A DNA stretch of 64,000 bases from contig NZ_FPAT01000006.1 of NCBI RefSeq assembly GCF_900116555.1, forward strand, positions 105,701 through 169,700, read 5' to 3'. Of this stretch, positions 35,726 through 44,477 are shown piece by piece (within the stretch, counting starts at the first letter, position 1; every line of letters starts with the position of its first letter). Origin of the DNA: Actinopolyspora lacussalsi subsp. righensis (GTDB taxonomy: Bacteria > Actinomycetota > Actinomycetes > Mycobacteriales > Pseudonocardiaceae). The position numbers and the translations under genes were made by a program. The notes under the pieces were generated by a model. That model did not search any database. It saw nothing but the letters and a program-made list of their open reading frames with translations, and was not told the origin of the DNA.

Positions 35726-37330
35726 TCACTCCGCGTCGGCGACCAGGTGGCGCAGGTCCAGATCCGGGTTCAGCCGCACGAGCGAGCGCAGCGCGATGTT
35801 GTCGGTGAACACGGCCAGGGTGACGCCGTCGCGGCGTTCCAGGACCTCGCTGTTGTGGGTCCGCAGTGCGGTGCTCTGGTTCCGGTCGCCGACCAGGCGC
35901 ACCACCTGGTAGGGCAGCCGTTCCAGCTTGATCGGCGCGCGGAACTCCGACTCCATCCGTTGTGTGACGACGTCGAACTGCATCGGCCCGACCGCCGCGA
36001 GCACCGGAGCTCCCTCACCACGAACCTCGGAGTGCAGCACCTGGATGACGCCCTCCTGGGCCAGCTGTTCGACACCGCGCCGGAACTGCTTCGCCCGGCC
36101 GGGATCGCTCGTGCGGGCCACCGCGAAGTGCTCCGGGGCGAAACTGGGGATGCCTGGGAACTCGACGGCGGGCTTGCCCCCGTACAACGTGTCCCCCACG
36201 CCGAGCGCGGAGGCGTTGACCAGGCCGACCACGTCGCCGGGGTAGGCGGTCTCGACGGTGTCGCGCTGTTGGCCGAACATGTGCTGGGCGTACTTGGTGG
36301 CGAAGGGCTTGCCGGTGGCGGCGTGGGTGGCGACCATGCCGCGCTCGAACTCGCCGGAGCACACCCGGGCGAACGCCACCCGGTCCCGGTGGGCGGGGTC
36401 CATACCGGTCTGCACCTTGAAGACGAACGCCGAGAACGGCGCGTCGAGCGCTCGGGGGTTCCCCCGCGTGTCCGGCCGGGCGGTGGGTTGGGGCGCCAAC
36501 CGCACCAGCAGGTCGAGCAGCTGCCCGACACCGAAGTTGCGCACCGCCGAACCGAACAGCACCGGGGTGGCCACTGCCGCGTGGAACGCCTCGGTGTCGA
36601 GGTCACCACCGGATTCCGTCAGCAGCTCGGACTCCTCGACGGCCCGGTCCCACTCCTCGCCGACCTCCGACGCGGCTTCCGCCGCGGTCAGGCGGTTCTC
36701 CCGCGCGAGGTGGGCGCCGCCGTCGGCGCGCTCGTAGCCGACGAACTCCCCGGACTCACGGTCGAGCACGCCCTCGAAGTGCCCGGCCTCGCCGACCGGC
36801 CAGGTCAGCGGCATCGGCCGCAGCCCGATCCGCTCGCTGATCTCGTCGCACAACTGCAGCGCCTCGCGCCCGGGACGGTCCCACTTGTTGATGAAGGTGA
36901 TCACCGGGATGTCGCGGTGGCGGCAGACGTCGAACAGTTTCAGCGTCTGCGGTTCCAGGCCCTTCGCGGCGTCCAGCAGCATCACCGCCGAGTCCACCGC
37001 CGCCAGCACCCGGTAGGTGTCCTCGGAGAAGTCGGCGTGGCCCGGCGTGTCCAGCAGGTTGATGACGCAGTCGTCGTACTCGAACTGCAGCGCCGCCGAG
37101 GTGATCGAGATACCTCGTGCCTGTTCCATGTCCAGCCAGTCCGAGACGACCCCGCGACGACCGGCCTTGCCGTGTACCGCACCGGCCTCCGAAATCACCT
37201 TCGCGTGCAGCGCCAACGCCTCGGTCAGGGTCGACTTGCCCGCGTCCGGGTGACTGATCACCGCGAAGGTGCGGCGCCGCGCCGCCTCCCCCGCCGGATC
37301 CGCGTGCTGGGTCTGAGGGGCCGTGCTCAA
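35726..37330 (-). CDS. prfC: Peptide chain release factor 3
   Basis: A 534-residue GTPase that recycles release factors 1 and 2 and guards translation after errors. G1 SHPDAGKST, G3 DTPGHADF and G4 NKWD are present; ERGMVATHAATGKPF and MFGQQRDTVETAYPGDVVG are RF3-specific. The length equals the usual 530 residues. The start is TTG at 37330, set by GGGAGA six bases before it and by the N-terminus of the family (RRTFAVISHPDAGK). A MerR-type dyad at 37463 lies upstream and may control the gene with the SulP and HelD genes. Confidence 0.93.
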   Translation of the reverse strand: MSTAPQTQHADPAGEAARRRTFAVISHPDAGKSTLTEALALHAKVISEAGAVHGKAGRRGVVSDWLDMEQARGISITSAALQFEYDDCVINLLDTPGHADFSEDTYRVLAAVDSAVMLLDAAKGLEPQTLKLFDVCRHRDIPVITFINKWDRPGREALQLCDEISERIGLRPMPLTWPVGEAGHFEGVLDRESGEFVGYERADGGAHLARENRLTAAEAASEVGEEWDRAVEESELLTESGGDLDTEAFHAAVATPVLFGSAVRNFGVGQLLDLLVRLAPQPTARPDTRGNPRALDAPFSAFVFKVQTGMDPAHRDRVAFARVCSGEFERGMVATHAATGKPFATKYAQHMFGQQRDTVETAYPGDVVGLVNASALGVGDTLYGGKPAVEFPGIPSFAPEHFAVARTSDPGRAKQFRRGVEQLAQEGVIQVLHSEVRGEGAPVLAAVGPMQFDVVTQRMESEFRAPIKLERLPYQVVRLVGDRNQSTALRTHNSEVLERRDGVTLAVFTDNIALRSLVRLNPDLDLRHLVADAE

Positions 37331-37462
37331 TCTGTCTCCCGCTGTAGCCGGATCACCGAGGTTCGTCGAAACACCACGCGGCCGGACCGCCACGTCGATC
37401 CGCGCCGTCCCGATACGAAAACGCTGCCGTGCCGGGGTACCGCCGGTCGAGACCCCCGTACA

Positions 37463-37482
37463 CAACACTTACGTCAGTGTAG
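37463..37482 (-). promoter_or_regulatory. MerR-type dyad upstream of prfC
   Basis: CAACACTTACGTCAGTGTAG matches the 42358 dyad at 17 of 20 positions, and two of the changes compensate (ACAC with GTGT). It lies 132 bp before the prfC start, in the region divergent to SulP. Confidence 0.6.
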
Positions 37483-37635
37483 GTTTCCGTGCGCGGAGCT
37501 ACCCGCACCCCCGGCCGGGCCGAGTGCGCGAGAACCGGCGTCCGGCGGGAACAACGTCGAGCGGGGGCTGCCTCGCACGGGAAACAGCGCGGTAAGTCGA
37601 GTCACACTTCGAGCCGCGTCACATTTTTCCCAAAC

Positions 37636-37655
37636 CTTCCCTGACGTAAGGGTAG
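37636..37655 (+). promoter_or_regulatory. MerR-type dyad and -10 upstream of SulP gene
   Basis: CTTCCCTGACGTAAGGGTAG differs from the 42358 dyad (reverse complement) at one position. The end overlaps TAGTGT (37653-37658), a possible -10 box, the arrangement typical of MerR promoters. Confidence 0.7.
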
Positions 37656-37736
37656 TGTTGGACTCGATCGCGGGGCCCCATCGGCGTGGCCCCCCACTGG
37701 GGTCGACTTTTCCGTTTCCGTCGTTGTCGAAAGAAG

Positions 37737-39221
37737 ATGATGTCGCTTCCTGCTGTCCTGCGAACACGTCCGTCCTGGCTGCCCCCGCGTGTGTTGCGCA
37801 CCGAGGCGCTGGCCGGACTCGTCGTCGCGCTCGCGCTCATTCCCGAGGCGATCTCGTTCTCCATCATCGCCGGGGTGGACCCGCGCGTAGGGCTGTTCGC
37901 CTCGTTCACCATGGCCGTCACGCTCGCGTTCGCCGGTGGGCGCCCCGCGATGATCTCCGGTGCCACCGGGGCGATCGCGCTGGTCGTCGCTCCCGTCGCC
38001 CAGCAGCACGGCGTTGAGTACCTGGTGGCCACCGTCGTCCTGGGCGGGGTGATGCAGGCCCTGCTCGGCGCGCTCGGCGTCGCCCGGCTGATGCGCTTCC
38101 TGCCGCGCAGCGTGATGGTCGGCTTCGTCAACGCGCTGGCCATTCTCATCTTCACCGCCCAGCTGCCCTACCTGACCGACGTCTCCTGGAAGGTATACGC
38201 ACTGGCAGCGGTCGGACTGGGCATCATGGTCGGCCTGCCCCGGCTGACCAAGGCGATCCCGGCCCCGCTGGTGGCTATCGTGGTGGTCACCGGCATCGCC
38301 GTGACGGCGGGAATCCCCGTTCCCACGGTCGGTGACCAGGGGCAGCTGCCCGACAGCCTGCCGGTGCTCGGCATCCCCGCCGTACCGATGACCTTCGAGA
38401 CCCTGCGGATCATCGCCCCCTTCGCGCTGGCGTTGGCCCTGGTGGGCCTCATGGAGTCGTTGATGACGGCCAAGCTCGTCGACGGCCTCACCGACACCCA
38501 CTCCAACAAGACCCGCGTCTCGTGGGGACAGGGTGTGGCCAACATCGTCACCGGCTTCTTCGGCGGCATGGGTGGCTGCGCGATGATCGGCCAAACCATG
38601 ATCAACGTGAAGTCCGGCGCCCGGACCAGGCTGTCGACCTTCCTCGCCGGGGCACTGCTGCTCGTGCTCGTGCTCGCACTGGGCGACGTCGTCGCGCTGA
38701 TTCCGATGGCCGCCCTGGTCGCGGTCATGGTCATGGTCGCGGTGGGCACCTTCGACTGGCACAGCATCCACCCGAAGACGCTGCGCAGGATGCCCAAGAG
38801 CGAGACCACCGTCATGCTCGCCACCGTCGCGGTCACCGTGTTCACCCACAACCTCGCCATCGGGGTCGTGGTCGGCGTGGTGGTGGCGCTGGTGCTCTTC
38901 GCGCACCGAGTGGCGCACCTGGTCAGCGTGGACAGCGTCCTCGATCCGGACGGCAGCACGAAGATCTACCGCGTGACCGGCCAGCTCTTCTTCGCCTCCA
39001 GCAACGACCTGGTGTTCCAGTTCGACTACGCCAACGACCCCGCCAACGTGGTCATCGACCTGTCCGAGGCCCACGTCTGGGACGCCTCCACCGTGGCCTC
39101 GCTCGACGCGATCACCACCAAATACCGGGAACGTGGCACCGAGGTGAGCATCTCGGGGATGAACGAACCCAGCGAGCAGCGGCACGCCGCCCTCGCGGGC
39201 AATCTCGGCGGGCACCACTGA
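37737..39221 (+). CDS. SulP family anion transporter with STAS domain
   Basis: A 494-residue transporter. About 11-12 membrane segments (EALAGLVVALALIPEAISFSIIAGVDPRVGL; GGMGGCAMIGQTMINVKSGA is the SulP motif) are followed by a C-terminal STAS domain (IYRVTGQLFFASSNDLVFQF, VVIDLSEAHVWDASTVASLD). SulP proteins move sulfate, bicarbonate or other anions; the substrate is not settled here. ATG 37737 or the next ATG three bases on is the start. A MerR-type dyad lies 82 bp upstream, and a MerR gene follows behind on the other strand. Confidence 0.92.
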   Translation: MMSLPAVLRTRPSWLPPRVLRTEALAGLVVALALIPEAISFSIIAGVDPRVGLFASFTMAVTLAFAGGRPAMISGATGAIALVVAPVAQQHGVEYLVATVVLGGVMQALLGALGVARLMRFLPRSVMVGFVNALAILIFTAQLPYLTDVSWKVYALAAVGLGIMVGLPRLTKAIPAPLVAIVVVTGIAVTAGIPVPTVGDQGQLPDSLPVLGIPAVPMTFETLRIIAPFALALALVGLMESLMTAKLVDGLTDTHSNKTRVSWGQGVANIVTGFFGGMGGCAMIGQTMINVKSGARTRLSTFLAGALLLVLVLALGDVVALIPMAALVAVMVMVAVGTFDWHSIHPKTLRRMPKSETTVMLATVAVTVFTHNLAIGVVVGVVVALVLFAHRVAHLVSVDSVLDPDGSTKIYRVTGQLFFASSNDLVFQFDYANDPANVVIDLSEAHVWDASTVASLDAITTKYRERGTEVSISGMNEPSEQRHAALAGNLGGHH

Positions 39222-39364
39222 TCGGACTGATCGGGCACCACTGATCGAGCACCGCACGGGCGGTACCGCTGCCGCGCTGCCGCCCGTGCGGACCCAGCCA
39301 CCCGACATCGGTCCTCACCACGGCGAGAGCCGGTCGGGAATCCCACCGACTCCCCCGGCTAGGC

Positions 39365-39739
39365 TCAGTCGGTCAGACGTTTGTGCAGCGTCTCGGCGAA
39401 CTCCTCGGCGGTCCGCAGCCGGGTCCGCAGCCGGTCGCACTGCTCATCGGCCTTGTGCCGGAAATCCCGCAGCCGCTCCTGCTCGTGGTCCGTCAGCTCG
39501 GTGGTGTCCCGGGAGAGCAGCTCCAGCAGCTCACGCATCTCCTCGAGCTGGAACCCCAGTGGCTTCATCCGTTTGATCACGGCCAAGCGCCGCAGATCGG
39601 CCTCGGTGTACAGCCGGAACCCACCCTGACTGCGCGCGCTCGGCACGACCAGACCGACTTCCTCGTAGTAGCGGATCGTGCGCAACGACAGGTCGGTGCG
39701 CTCGGCGACCTCACCGATCTGCATATGCCCGTCCACCAT
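39365..39739 (-). CDS. Short MerR family regulator
   Basis: A 124-residue MerR protein with only the DNA-binding wing (MQIGEVAERTDLSLRTIRYY, GFRLYTEADLRRLAVIKRMK) and the coiled-coil dimer helix (FRHKADEQCDRLRTRLRTAE). A separate effector domain is absent and only one cysteine (in DEQCDRL) is present, so the signal is unclear. AAAGGA before ATG 39739 sets the start. It converges with the SulP gene and is divergent to a DUF2795 gene across a dyad of its likely own type. It is the best candidate for binding the four shared dyads of this region. Confidence 0.85.
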   Translation of the reverse strand: MVDGHMQIGEVAERTDLSLRTIRYYEEVGLVVPSARSQGGFRLYTEADLRRLAVIKRMKPLGFQLEEMRELLELLSRDTTELTDHEQERLRDFRHKADEQCDRLRTRLRTAEEFAETLHKRLTD

Positions 39740-39875
39740 GCCGTCCTTTCCTCGCCACCCGGAACGCCCGCTGTTCGCAACGACGGTGACCAACGATTCT
39801 CGCGCACCTACGAAGCCGACCGGGCACGGACCACGCGCACGGCTCCGTCGTGCTCCCGTGAACCCCACCCAAACC

Positions 39876-39895
39876 CTACAGTCACGTAAGGGTAA
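39876..39895. promoter_or_regulatory. MerR-type dyad between merR-like and DUF2795 genes
   Basis: CTACAGTCACGTAAGGGTAA matches the 42358 dyad at 16 of 20 positions. TAATTT (39893-39898) follows as -10 for the plus-strand gene, whose GTG lies nine bases on. On the minus strand TAGGGT occupies the same place, so both directions could use the site. Confidence 0.65.
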
Positions 39896-39906
39896 TTTTG
39901 CTCGAC

Positions 39907-40134
39907 GTGGTGGACGAACAGACGAATCATCCGGTGACACGACTCGAAATACTCGACGCCGTCGACAAGGCATTCGAGGCACCGCCGACGGCCACCTCCG
40001 ACATCCTCGTTACCGCCGAGGACAGCGGCGCACGCACCGCGCTCCTCGAAGTTCTCCACCGGCTTCCCGAGAAACGCTTCGGCAGCGTGCGCGAGCTGTG
40101 GGAACACCTCCCGGACGTGCCCGTCGAGGCGTGA
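39907..40134 (+). CDS. DUF2795-like small protein
   Basis: A 75-residue protein. SDILVTAEDSGARTALLEVLHRLPEKRFGSVRELWEHL resembles the DUF2795 helical fold found in many actinomycete small proteins. The GTG at 39907 lies nine bases behind a -10-like TAATTT, so the mRNA is probably leaderless. It starts 167 bp from the divergent MerR gene and ends 28 bp from the convergent helD gene. Its function is unknown, but its promoter carries the same dyad as SulP and helD. Confidence 0.7.
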   Translation: MVDEQTNHPVTRLEILDAVDKAFEAPPTATSDILVTAEDSGARTALLEVLHRLPEKRFGSVRELWEHLPDVPVEA

Positions 40135-40162
40135 CCGCGAAAGCCGCCCCCGCTGGGATCAG

Positions 40163-42325
40163 TCACCCCACCGGTGTCTTCGTGGCTTGGTCATGGATCC
40201 CCGCCGTCTCATCGTCGACGTCGCCGGAACGTTCCGCTGACTCCGCGGCGAACTTCAGGAAACGCGACAGCCGCCCGTCGTGGGTCAGGTGGAGTTCGTG
40301 CATGGCCCTGGTGCAGGCGATGTAGAGCATGCACCTGTCCATCTCGTCGGCGTAGTTCGCGTCGTCCACGGCGGGGACGATCACGGCGTCGAACTCCAGC
40401 CCCTTGGAGACGTGTGCCGAGGTGACGACGACGCCACCGGTGAACTCCGTGCTCTCGTAGTCGAGCAGGGTCAGGTCGACACCGGCCTCGGACAGGAAGC
40501 CGTGGAGTGCCTCCGCCTGGGTGACGGTCTTGCAGATGATGCCGAGGGAACGGTGCTCGCTCTCGCCGTGCCGCTCGACGACGCCCAGGATCTCTTCCCG
40601 CTGCGCCCGCTCGTCGGAACAGGCGACGATCCGGGGTCGGGGCCCGTGCCGCTCGATCGGAACGAGCTTGTCGTTCCTGGAGACGCGCTGGGCGAACTCG
40701 GTGATCTCGATCGTGGAGCGGTAGCTCTTGCACAGCTCCAGGCAGTCGGCCTCCGGGAAAACACTGTGGATCGTGGCCAGTGACGAGGAGCTGAACGGGT
40801 TCACCGACTGGTTGGAGTCGCCCAGGATCGTCATGTCGCAGGAGAAGAGCTCGCGCAGCACGGCGTACTGCACCGGCGTGTAGTCCTGCATCTCGTCGAC
40901 CACGAGGTGACGGATGTGGCCGTAGCCCTCCTGCCTGGCCGTCCTGATCATGGTGTAGATCAGCGGGAACACGTCGGCGTACTCGATCCGCTTCCGGGCG
41001 AGCGGCTGGAACATGCCGCGACGGGCCGGATCGTCGTAGAACGCCTTGTACAGGGCCAGCGCGTCCTTGTAGGGGAACATCGCGTGGACCTGCCTGCGGA
41101 CGCTGGAAGCGTCCGAGGAGGACCACTTGCCGCCGCCCCTGTCCAGCACCTGCCGCTTGAGCTGGTTCACGGCCCTGCTCGCCACACGGTCGAGCCTGGT
41201 GAAGATCGGAAGCCCCCGGGCCTCCTCGAAGGCGTCGGCGACCCAGTCGGACGAGAGGCGTCTGCTCTTACGCTCGACCTCGGCGGGCACGAAGTCCTCG
41301 TCCGCGCGCGCGGCGATCCACTCGTCGAACTCGGCGACGAACTCGGGGGTCGCCTTGTAGCGCATCCGCTCGGCCGCCGCCTCGTCACCGTTCTCCAGCA
41401 GCTTGATCACCTGCTCGCTGAACGTCTCGTAGCCGGTGACCTTGGCCAGGAACTTGCCCGCGATCCGGTCGAAGTCGATCTCGGAGACCTGCTCCTCGCC
41501 CAGTTCGGGAAGCACATCGGCGATGTAGTCACCGAAGACCCTGTTGGGCGAGAGGATCATGATGTTGTCGGACGAGAGGGTGTCCTTGAAGCGGTAGAGC
41601 AGGAACGCCACACGGTGCAGCGCGATCGACGTCTTCCCGGAACCCGCCACACCCTGCAGGATCAGCACCCGCGCCGTCTCGTTGCGGATCACGGCGTTCT
41701 GCTCCCGCTGGATGGTCGCCACGATGTTCTTCATCCGGTCGTCGGCGGACTCGCCCAGCTCCCGCTGCAGCACGTCGTCACCGATGTTCAGCGAGCTCTC
41801 GAACATGTACTCCAGCTGCCCGCCCCGGATCTTGTACTGGCGCTTGCTCGTGATCTCGCCCTGGATGGTGCCCACCGGCGCCTCGAAGTGCGCCCGCCCC
41901 GACTCGAAGTCGTAGAACAGCGTGGACACCGGCGCGCGCCAGTCGTGGATCAGGATCTCCTGGGTCTCGGGGTCCGAGAAGTTGTGCACCCCGATGTAGT
42001 GGGCCTCGGCCGCGGTGTCGGTGTCCGGGTGGAAGTCCACGCGCCCGAAGTAGGGGGACTCCAGCAGTCGTTCGACGCGTTCCCGCCGCTTCACCGAGTG
42101 CTCACCCTGGGCGACCGACAGGTCCACGTCGACGCGGAACCTGGCCTTCTCGGAGCTGTCCATGTCGCGCCAGTGCTCCCACAGGTGCTCCTTCTGCGCC
42201 TGGATGAACTCGGCGGACCTGTCGATGGAATCGACCAGCCGCTCCAGCTCCGCGTTCAGCAGCCGCATCGTCTCGGCCAGATGCCGACGCTCCCGCTCTT
42301 CCTCTCGCGTCCCCGCGTCCGTCAA
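40163..42325 (-). CDS. helD: HelD-family RNA polymerase recycling ATPase
   Basis: A 720-residue UvrD/Rep-like ATPase of the HelD family, which pries stalled or rifampicin-bound RNA polymerase from DNA. The N-terminal coiled coil (LLNAELERLVDSIDRSAEFI, residues 20-70) enters the polymerase channel in relatives. Walker A is GVAGSGKTSIALHR, the Walker B/DE motif VVDEMQDYTP, and motifs SNQSVNPF and SAHVSKGLEFDAVIVP follow. The start is TTG 42325 with GGAGG five bases before it. A strong MerR-type dyad at 42358 directly precedes the gene. Whether it protects against rifamycins like HelR is an inference. Confidence 0.88.
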   Translation of the reverse strand: MTDAGTREEERERRHLAETMRLLNAELERLVDSIDRSAEFIQAQKEHLWEHWRDMDSSEKARFRVDVDLSVAQGEHSVKRRERVERLLESPYFGRVDFHPDTDTAAEAHYIGVHNFSDPETQEILIHDWRAPVSTLFYDFESGRAHFEAPVGTIQGEITSKRQYKIRGGQLEYMFESSLNIGDDVLQRELGESADDRMKNIVATIQREQNAVIRNETARVLILQGVAGSGKTSIALHRVAFLLYRFKDTLSSDNIMILSPNRVFGDYIADVLPELGEEQVSEIDFDRIAGKFLAKVTGYETFSEQVIKLLENGDEAAAERMRYKATPEFVAEFDEWIAARADEDFVPAEVERKSRRLSSDWVADAFEEARGLPIFTRLDRVASRAVNQLKRQVLDRGGGKWSSSDASSVRRQVHAMFPYKDALALYKAFYDDPARRGMFQPLARKRIEYADVFPLIYTMIRTARQEGYGHIRHLVVDEMQDYTPVQYAVLRELFSCDMTILGDSNQSVNPFSSSSLATIHSVFPEADCLELCKSYRSTIEITEFAQRVSRNDKLVPIERHGPRPRIVACSDERAQREEILGVVERHGESEHRSLGIICKTVTQAEALHGFLSEAGVDLTLLDYESTEFTGGVVVTSAHVSKGLEFDAVIVPAVDDANYADEMDRCMLYIACTRAMHELHLTHDGRLSRFLKFAAESAERSGDVDDETAGIHDQATKTPVG

Positions 42326-42357
42326 GGCCACCTCCGGGTCGGGTCTCCGGACAGAAT

Positions 42358-42377
42358 CTACCCTTACGTCAGGGTAG
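42358..42377 (-). promoter_or_regulatory. MerR-type dyad upstream of helD (best copy)
   Basis: CTACCCTTACGTCAGGGTAG has perfect 7-base arms around TACGTC. On the minus strand TAGATT overlaps its end as a -10 box. The site ends 33 bases before the TTG start of helD. Confidence 0.75.
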
Positions 42378-42663
42378 AGTAGTGGCTCGATCACGATCCT
42401 CGCCGGTACGCGGACAGCCCGCCGGCGGGTGAGGGAGCACGCCCGGTAACCGCCCGCGCTCGTGCCGCGCGGGCCACCAACCGCCGGTCCGGACAGCTGC
42501 GGATCATCGTGGGGAACCGGGATCAACCTCAGGGGCTGGTGCATATCCGCGACACCCTCACCGCCGCCCCGGCCCCGGTCAACCCCTCGACAGGTCCGTC
42601 CACAGTGGAGTCGACAGGGGGTTCCACCGACCGAGTCACGCCGGGAAGCGGGACGAAGAACTC

Positions 42664-43386
42664 CTATCGGTCGGCTTCGAGCCGCCTGTCCGAGGCTCCC
42701 AGCCACAGTAGGGTAATCCCCACGCCCAGCGCCCACACCGTTGCCAGACCCGTGAACGGCAGGAGCAGCTCGAAGGAAACCCAGGGAAGTCGCAGGAAAA
42801 GCGCCGAACCGAGCAGGAACCACCCCGCGGCGGCCACGACGCCCAACCACGACAGCGGGCGCGGGTACTGGCGGCTCCGCAGCATCGCCAGGGCGTATCC
42901 GCCCAGCGCCAGTCCCAGGAGGGCCTGGGAAAGGACGGAGATTCCACCGACGAGGACCTCCACGACGCGGAAGTCACCCGCCGCCGCACCGGCTTCGAGT
43001 TCACCGGAGACCCACCGGCGTGCGAGCATTCCACCGCTGAAACCGTCGTGCGCGTAGTTGACCGCGAACAGGGCCACCGCGACCACCATCACGGGGTCCG
43101 TCATCCGCGCGACAGCCCTGCCCACCGGTTCCCGCAGAGTACGCCCGGCAGTTGTGAAGGCCACGCCCCAGCAGAGCACCCCGAGGACACCGAGCAGCGC
43201 GGCTACGAGCCACGGTGTCCCCAGGACGTGCTCGAAAACCCCGACCGGATCACCACGCGGGATGTCCCCCCGCCGCTGCAGGAACTGACTGACGAACGTC
43301 AGAGCGGTCCCCAGCAGAACGATGACCCCGGCCGATCTCGTCCGGAACCGACGTACCCGGACTTCCGATTCCACCGACTCCGGCAT
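42664..43386 (-). CDS. Hypothetical integral membrane protein
   Basis: A 240-residue protein with six to seven membrane helices (SAGVIVLLGTALTFVSQFLQ, VAALLGVLGVLCWGVAF, ALLGLALGGYALAML, LPFTGLATVWALGVGITLLW). No motif of a known transporter family is recognised. The ATG at 43386 has a strong GGAGAGGGGAGA site upstream. The gene stands alone, with 338 bp of control region of helD upstream in front and 284 bp behind the methyltransferase gene. Confidence 0.7.
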   Translation of the reverse strand: MPESVESEVRVRRFRTRSAGVIVLLGTALTFVSQFLQRRGDIPRGDPVGVFEHVLGTPWLVAALLGVLGVLCWGVAFTTAGRTLREPVGRAVARMTDPVMVVAVALFAVNYAHDGFSGGMLARRWVSGELEAGAAAGDFRVVEVLVGGISVLSQALLGLALGGYALAMLRSRQYPRPLSWLGVVAAAGWFLLGSALFLRLPWVSFELLLPFTGLATVWALGVGITLLWLGASDRRLEADR

Positions 43387-43670
43387 CGATCTCCCCTCTC
43401 CTCTCGCGGCTCTCACGTGGGGGTACGCACCGGTGAGGGTCCCCGCCCTCCCACACCGGAGCCGATCCGGGAGTTCCCCCGTTCTCCCCGGAGAACTCGG
43501 AGACGGGGGTCCGGGCACGGGAGCTCGCGGCGTCGTGGCCCCTGACAGGACGTTGTCGACCTCGCCGCCGCGTCGTCCCGTGGTGGAACATCGCGTTCCT
43601 CCCCGCGATCCCCGCAGAGCGAGGCGAACGGACGGCAGGAGTCACCACCGCGGTTCAGCGGTTCAGGGGT

Positions 43671-44477
43671 TCAGGATTTCGTGGCGGTCAGCAGGGCGTA
43701 GCCGAGGACGCCGTCCGCGACGGCCTCGGTGACCTCGCGGGTGCGCGCGAGCACGGCGTCCACATCGACCCCCGAGTTCGCCAGGCGTTCGGGGGCGGTC
43801 ATGCGCAGCAGCTTCAGGCGTGCCTCGATCCGGTCGATCATGTCGGTGAGTGCTTGGTCGTGCCGTTCGGCGCGGGTGACGCGCAACCCCGCCTCGGCCA
43901 GCGTGGCGGTGTAGTCGTCGAGCGGGCGGGCGTCGGCCAGGCAGGCAATCCAGCCGGTCAGCCTCGCCAGCTCGTCGGGAAGCCCGTGGGGCGAGACGGT
44001 GATGTCGGTGATGCCCACCCGACCACCGGGGCGCAGCAGTCGGGCGAACTCGGCCGCGGCGGCGGGCTTGTCGGGGAAGGTGCACAGGGCGCACTCGCAC
44101 ACCAGCGCGTCGAAGGACTCCCCGGGCAGCGGCATCCGTTCGGCGTCGCCGGTGTGGAACCGCACCCGCCCGGTGAGCCCGACCCGCTCGGTCGTCTCGC
44201 GTGCCCGCCGCACGGTCTCCGTTCCGAGGTCGACGCCGTCGACGACGGCACCGTACTCGGCGGCCAGCAGCCGGGCGGTGTCGCCGGGACCGGTGGCGAC
44301 GTCGGCGACCCGCGCCCCCGGCCGCAGCCCGACCGCCCCGGCCAACCTCCGAGTCAGCGCGCGCCCGCCCGGGTGGTAGGACTCGCCGAGCACGAGCGCC
44401 ACCGCGTCGCGGCCGTAGGCCGCCGCGCAGCAGTGCTTGATCGTGTCGGGATCGGTGGGAGCACCTTCACTCGTCAT
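43671..44477 (-). CDS. SAM-dependent methyltransferase
   Basis: A 268-residue class I methyltransferase. The SAM loop VADVATGPGDTARLL and post-motifs (VDGVDLGTETVRRARETTER, FHTGDAERMPLPGESFDALV) are clear. CECALCTFPDKPAAAAEFAR is cysteine-bearing, as in arsenite- or lipid-type methyltransferases, but no arsenic gene is near. Its start overlaps the end of the radical SAM gene by 11 bases, so both are translated together. A role in modifying the radical SAM product is the likely reading. Confidence 0.8.
   Translation of the reverse strand: MTSEGAPTDPDTIKHCCAAAYGRDAVALVLGESYHPGGRALTRRLAGAVGLRPGARVADVATGPGDTARLLAAEYGAVVDGVDLGTETVRRARETTERVGLTGRVRFHTGDAERMPLPGESFDALVCECALCTFPDKPAAAAEFARLLRPGGRVGITDITVSPHGLPDELARLTGWIACLADARPLDDYTATLAEAGLRVTRAERHDQALTDMIDRIEARLKLLRMTAPERLANSGVDVDAVLARTREVTEAVADGVLGYALLTATKS

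Noticed and set aside
35180..38017. A 945-codon plus-strand frame
   Set aside because: It is the shadow of prfC and neighbours on the other strand; no domain is recognisable.
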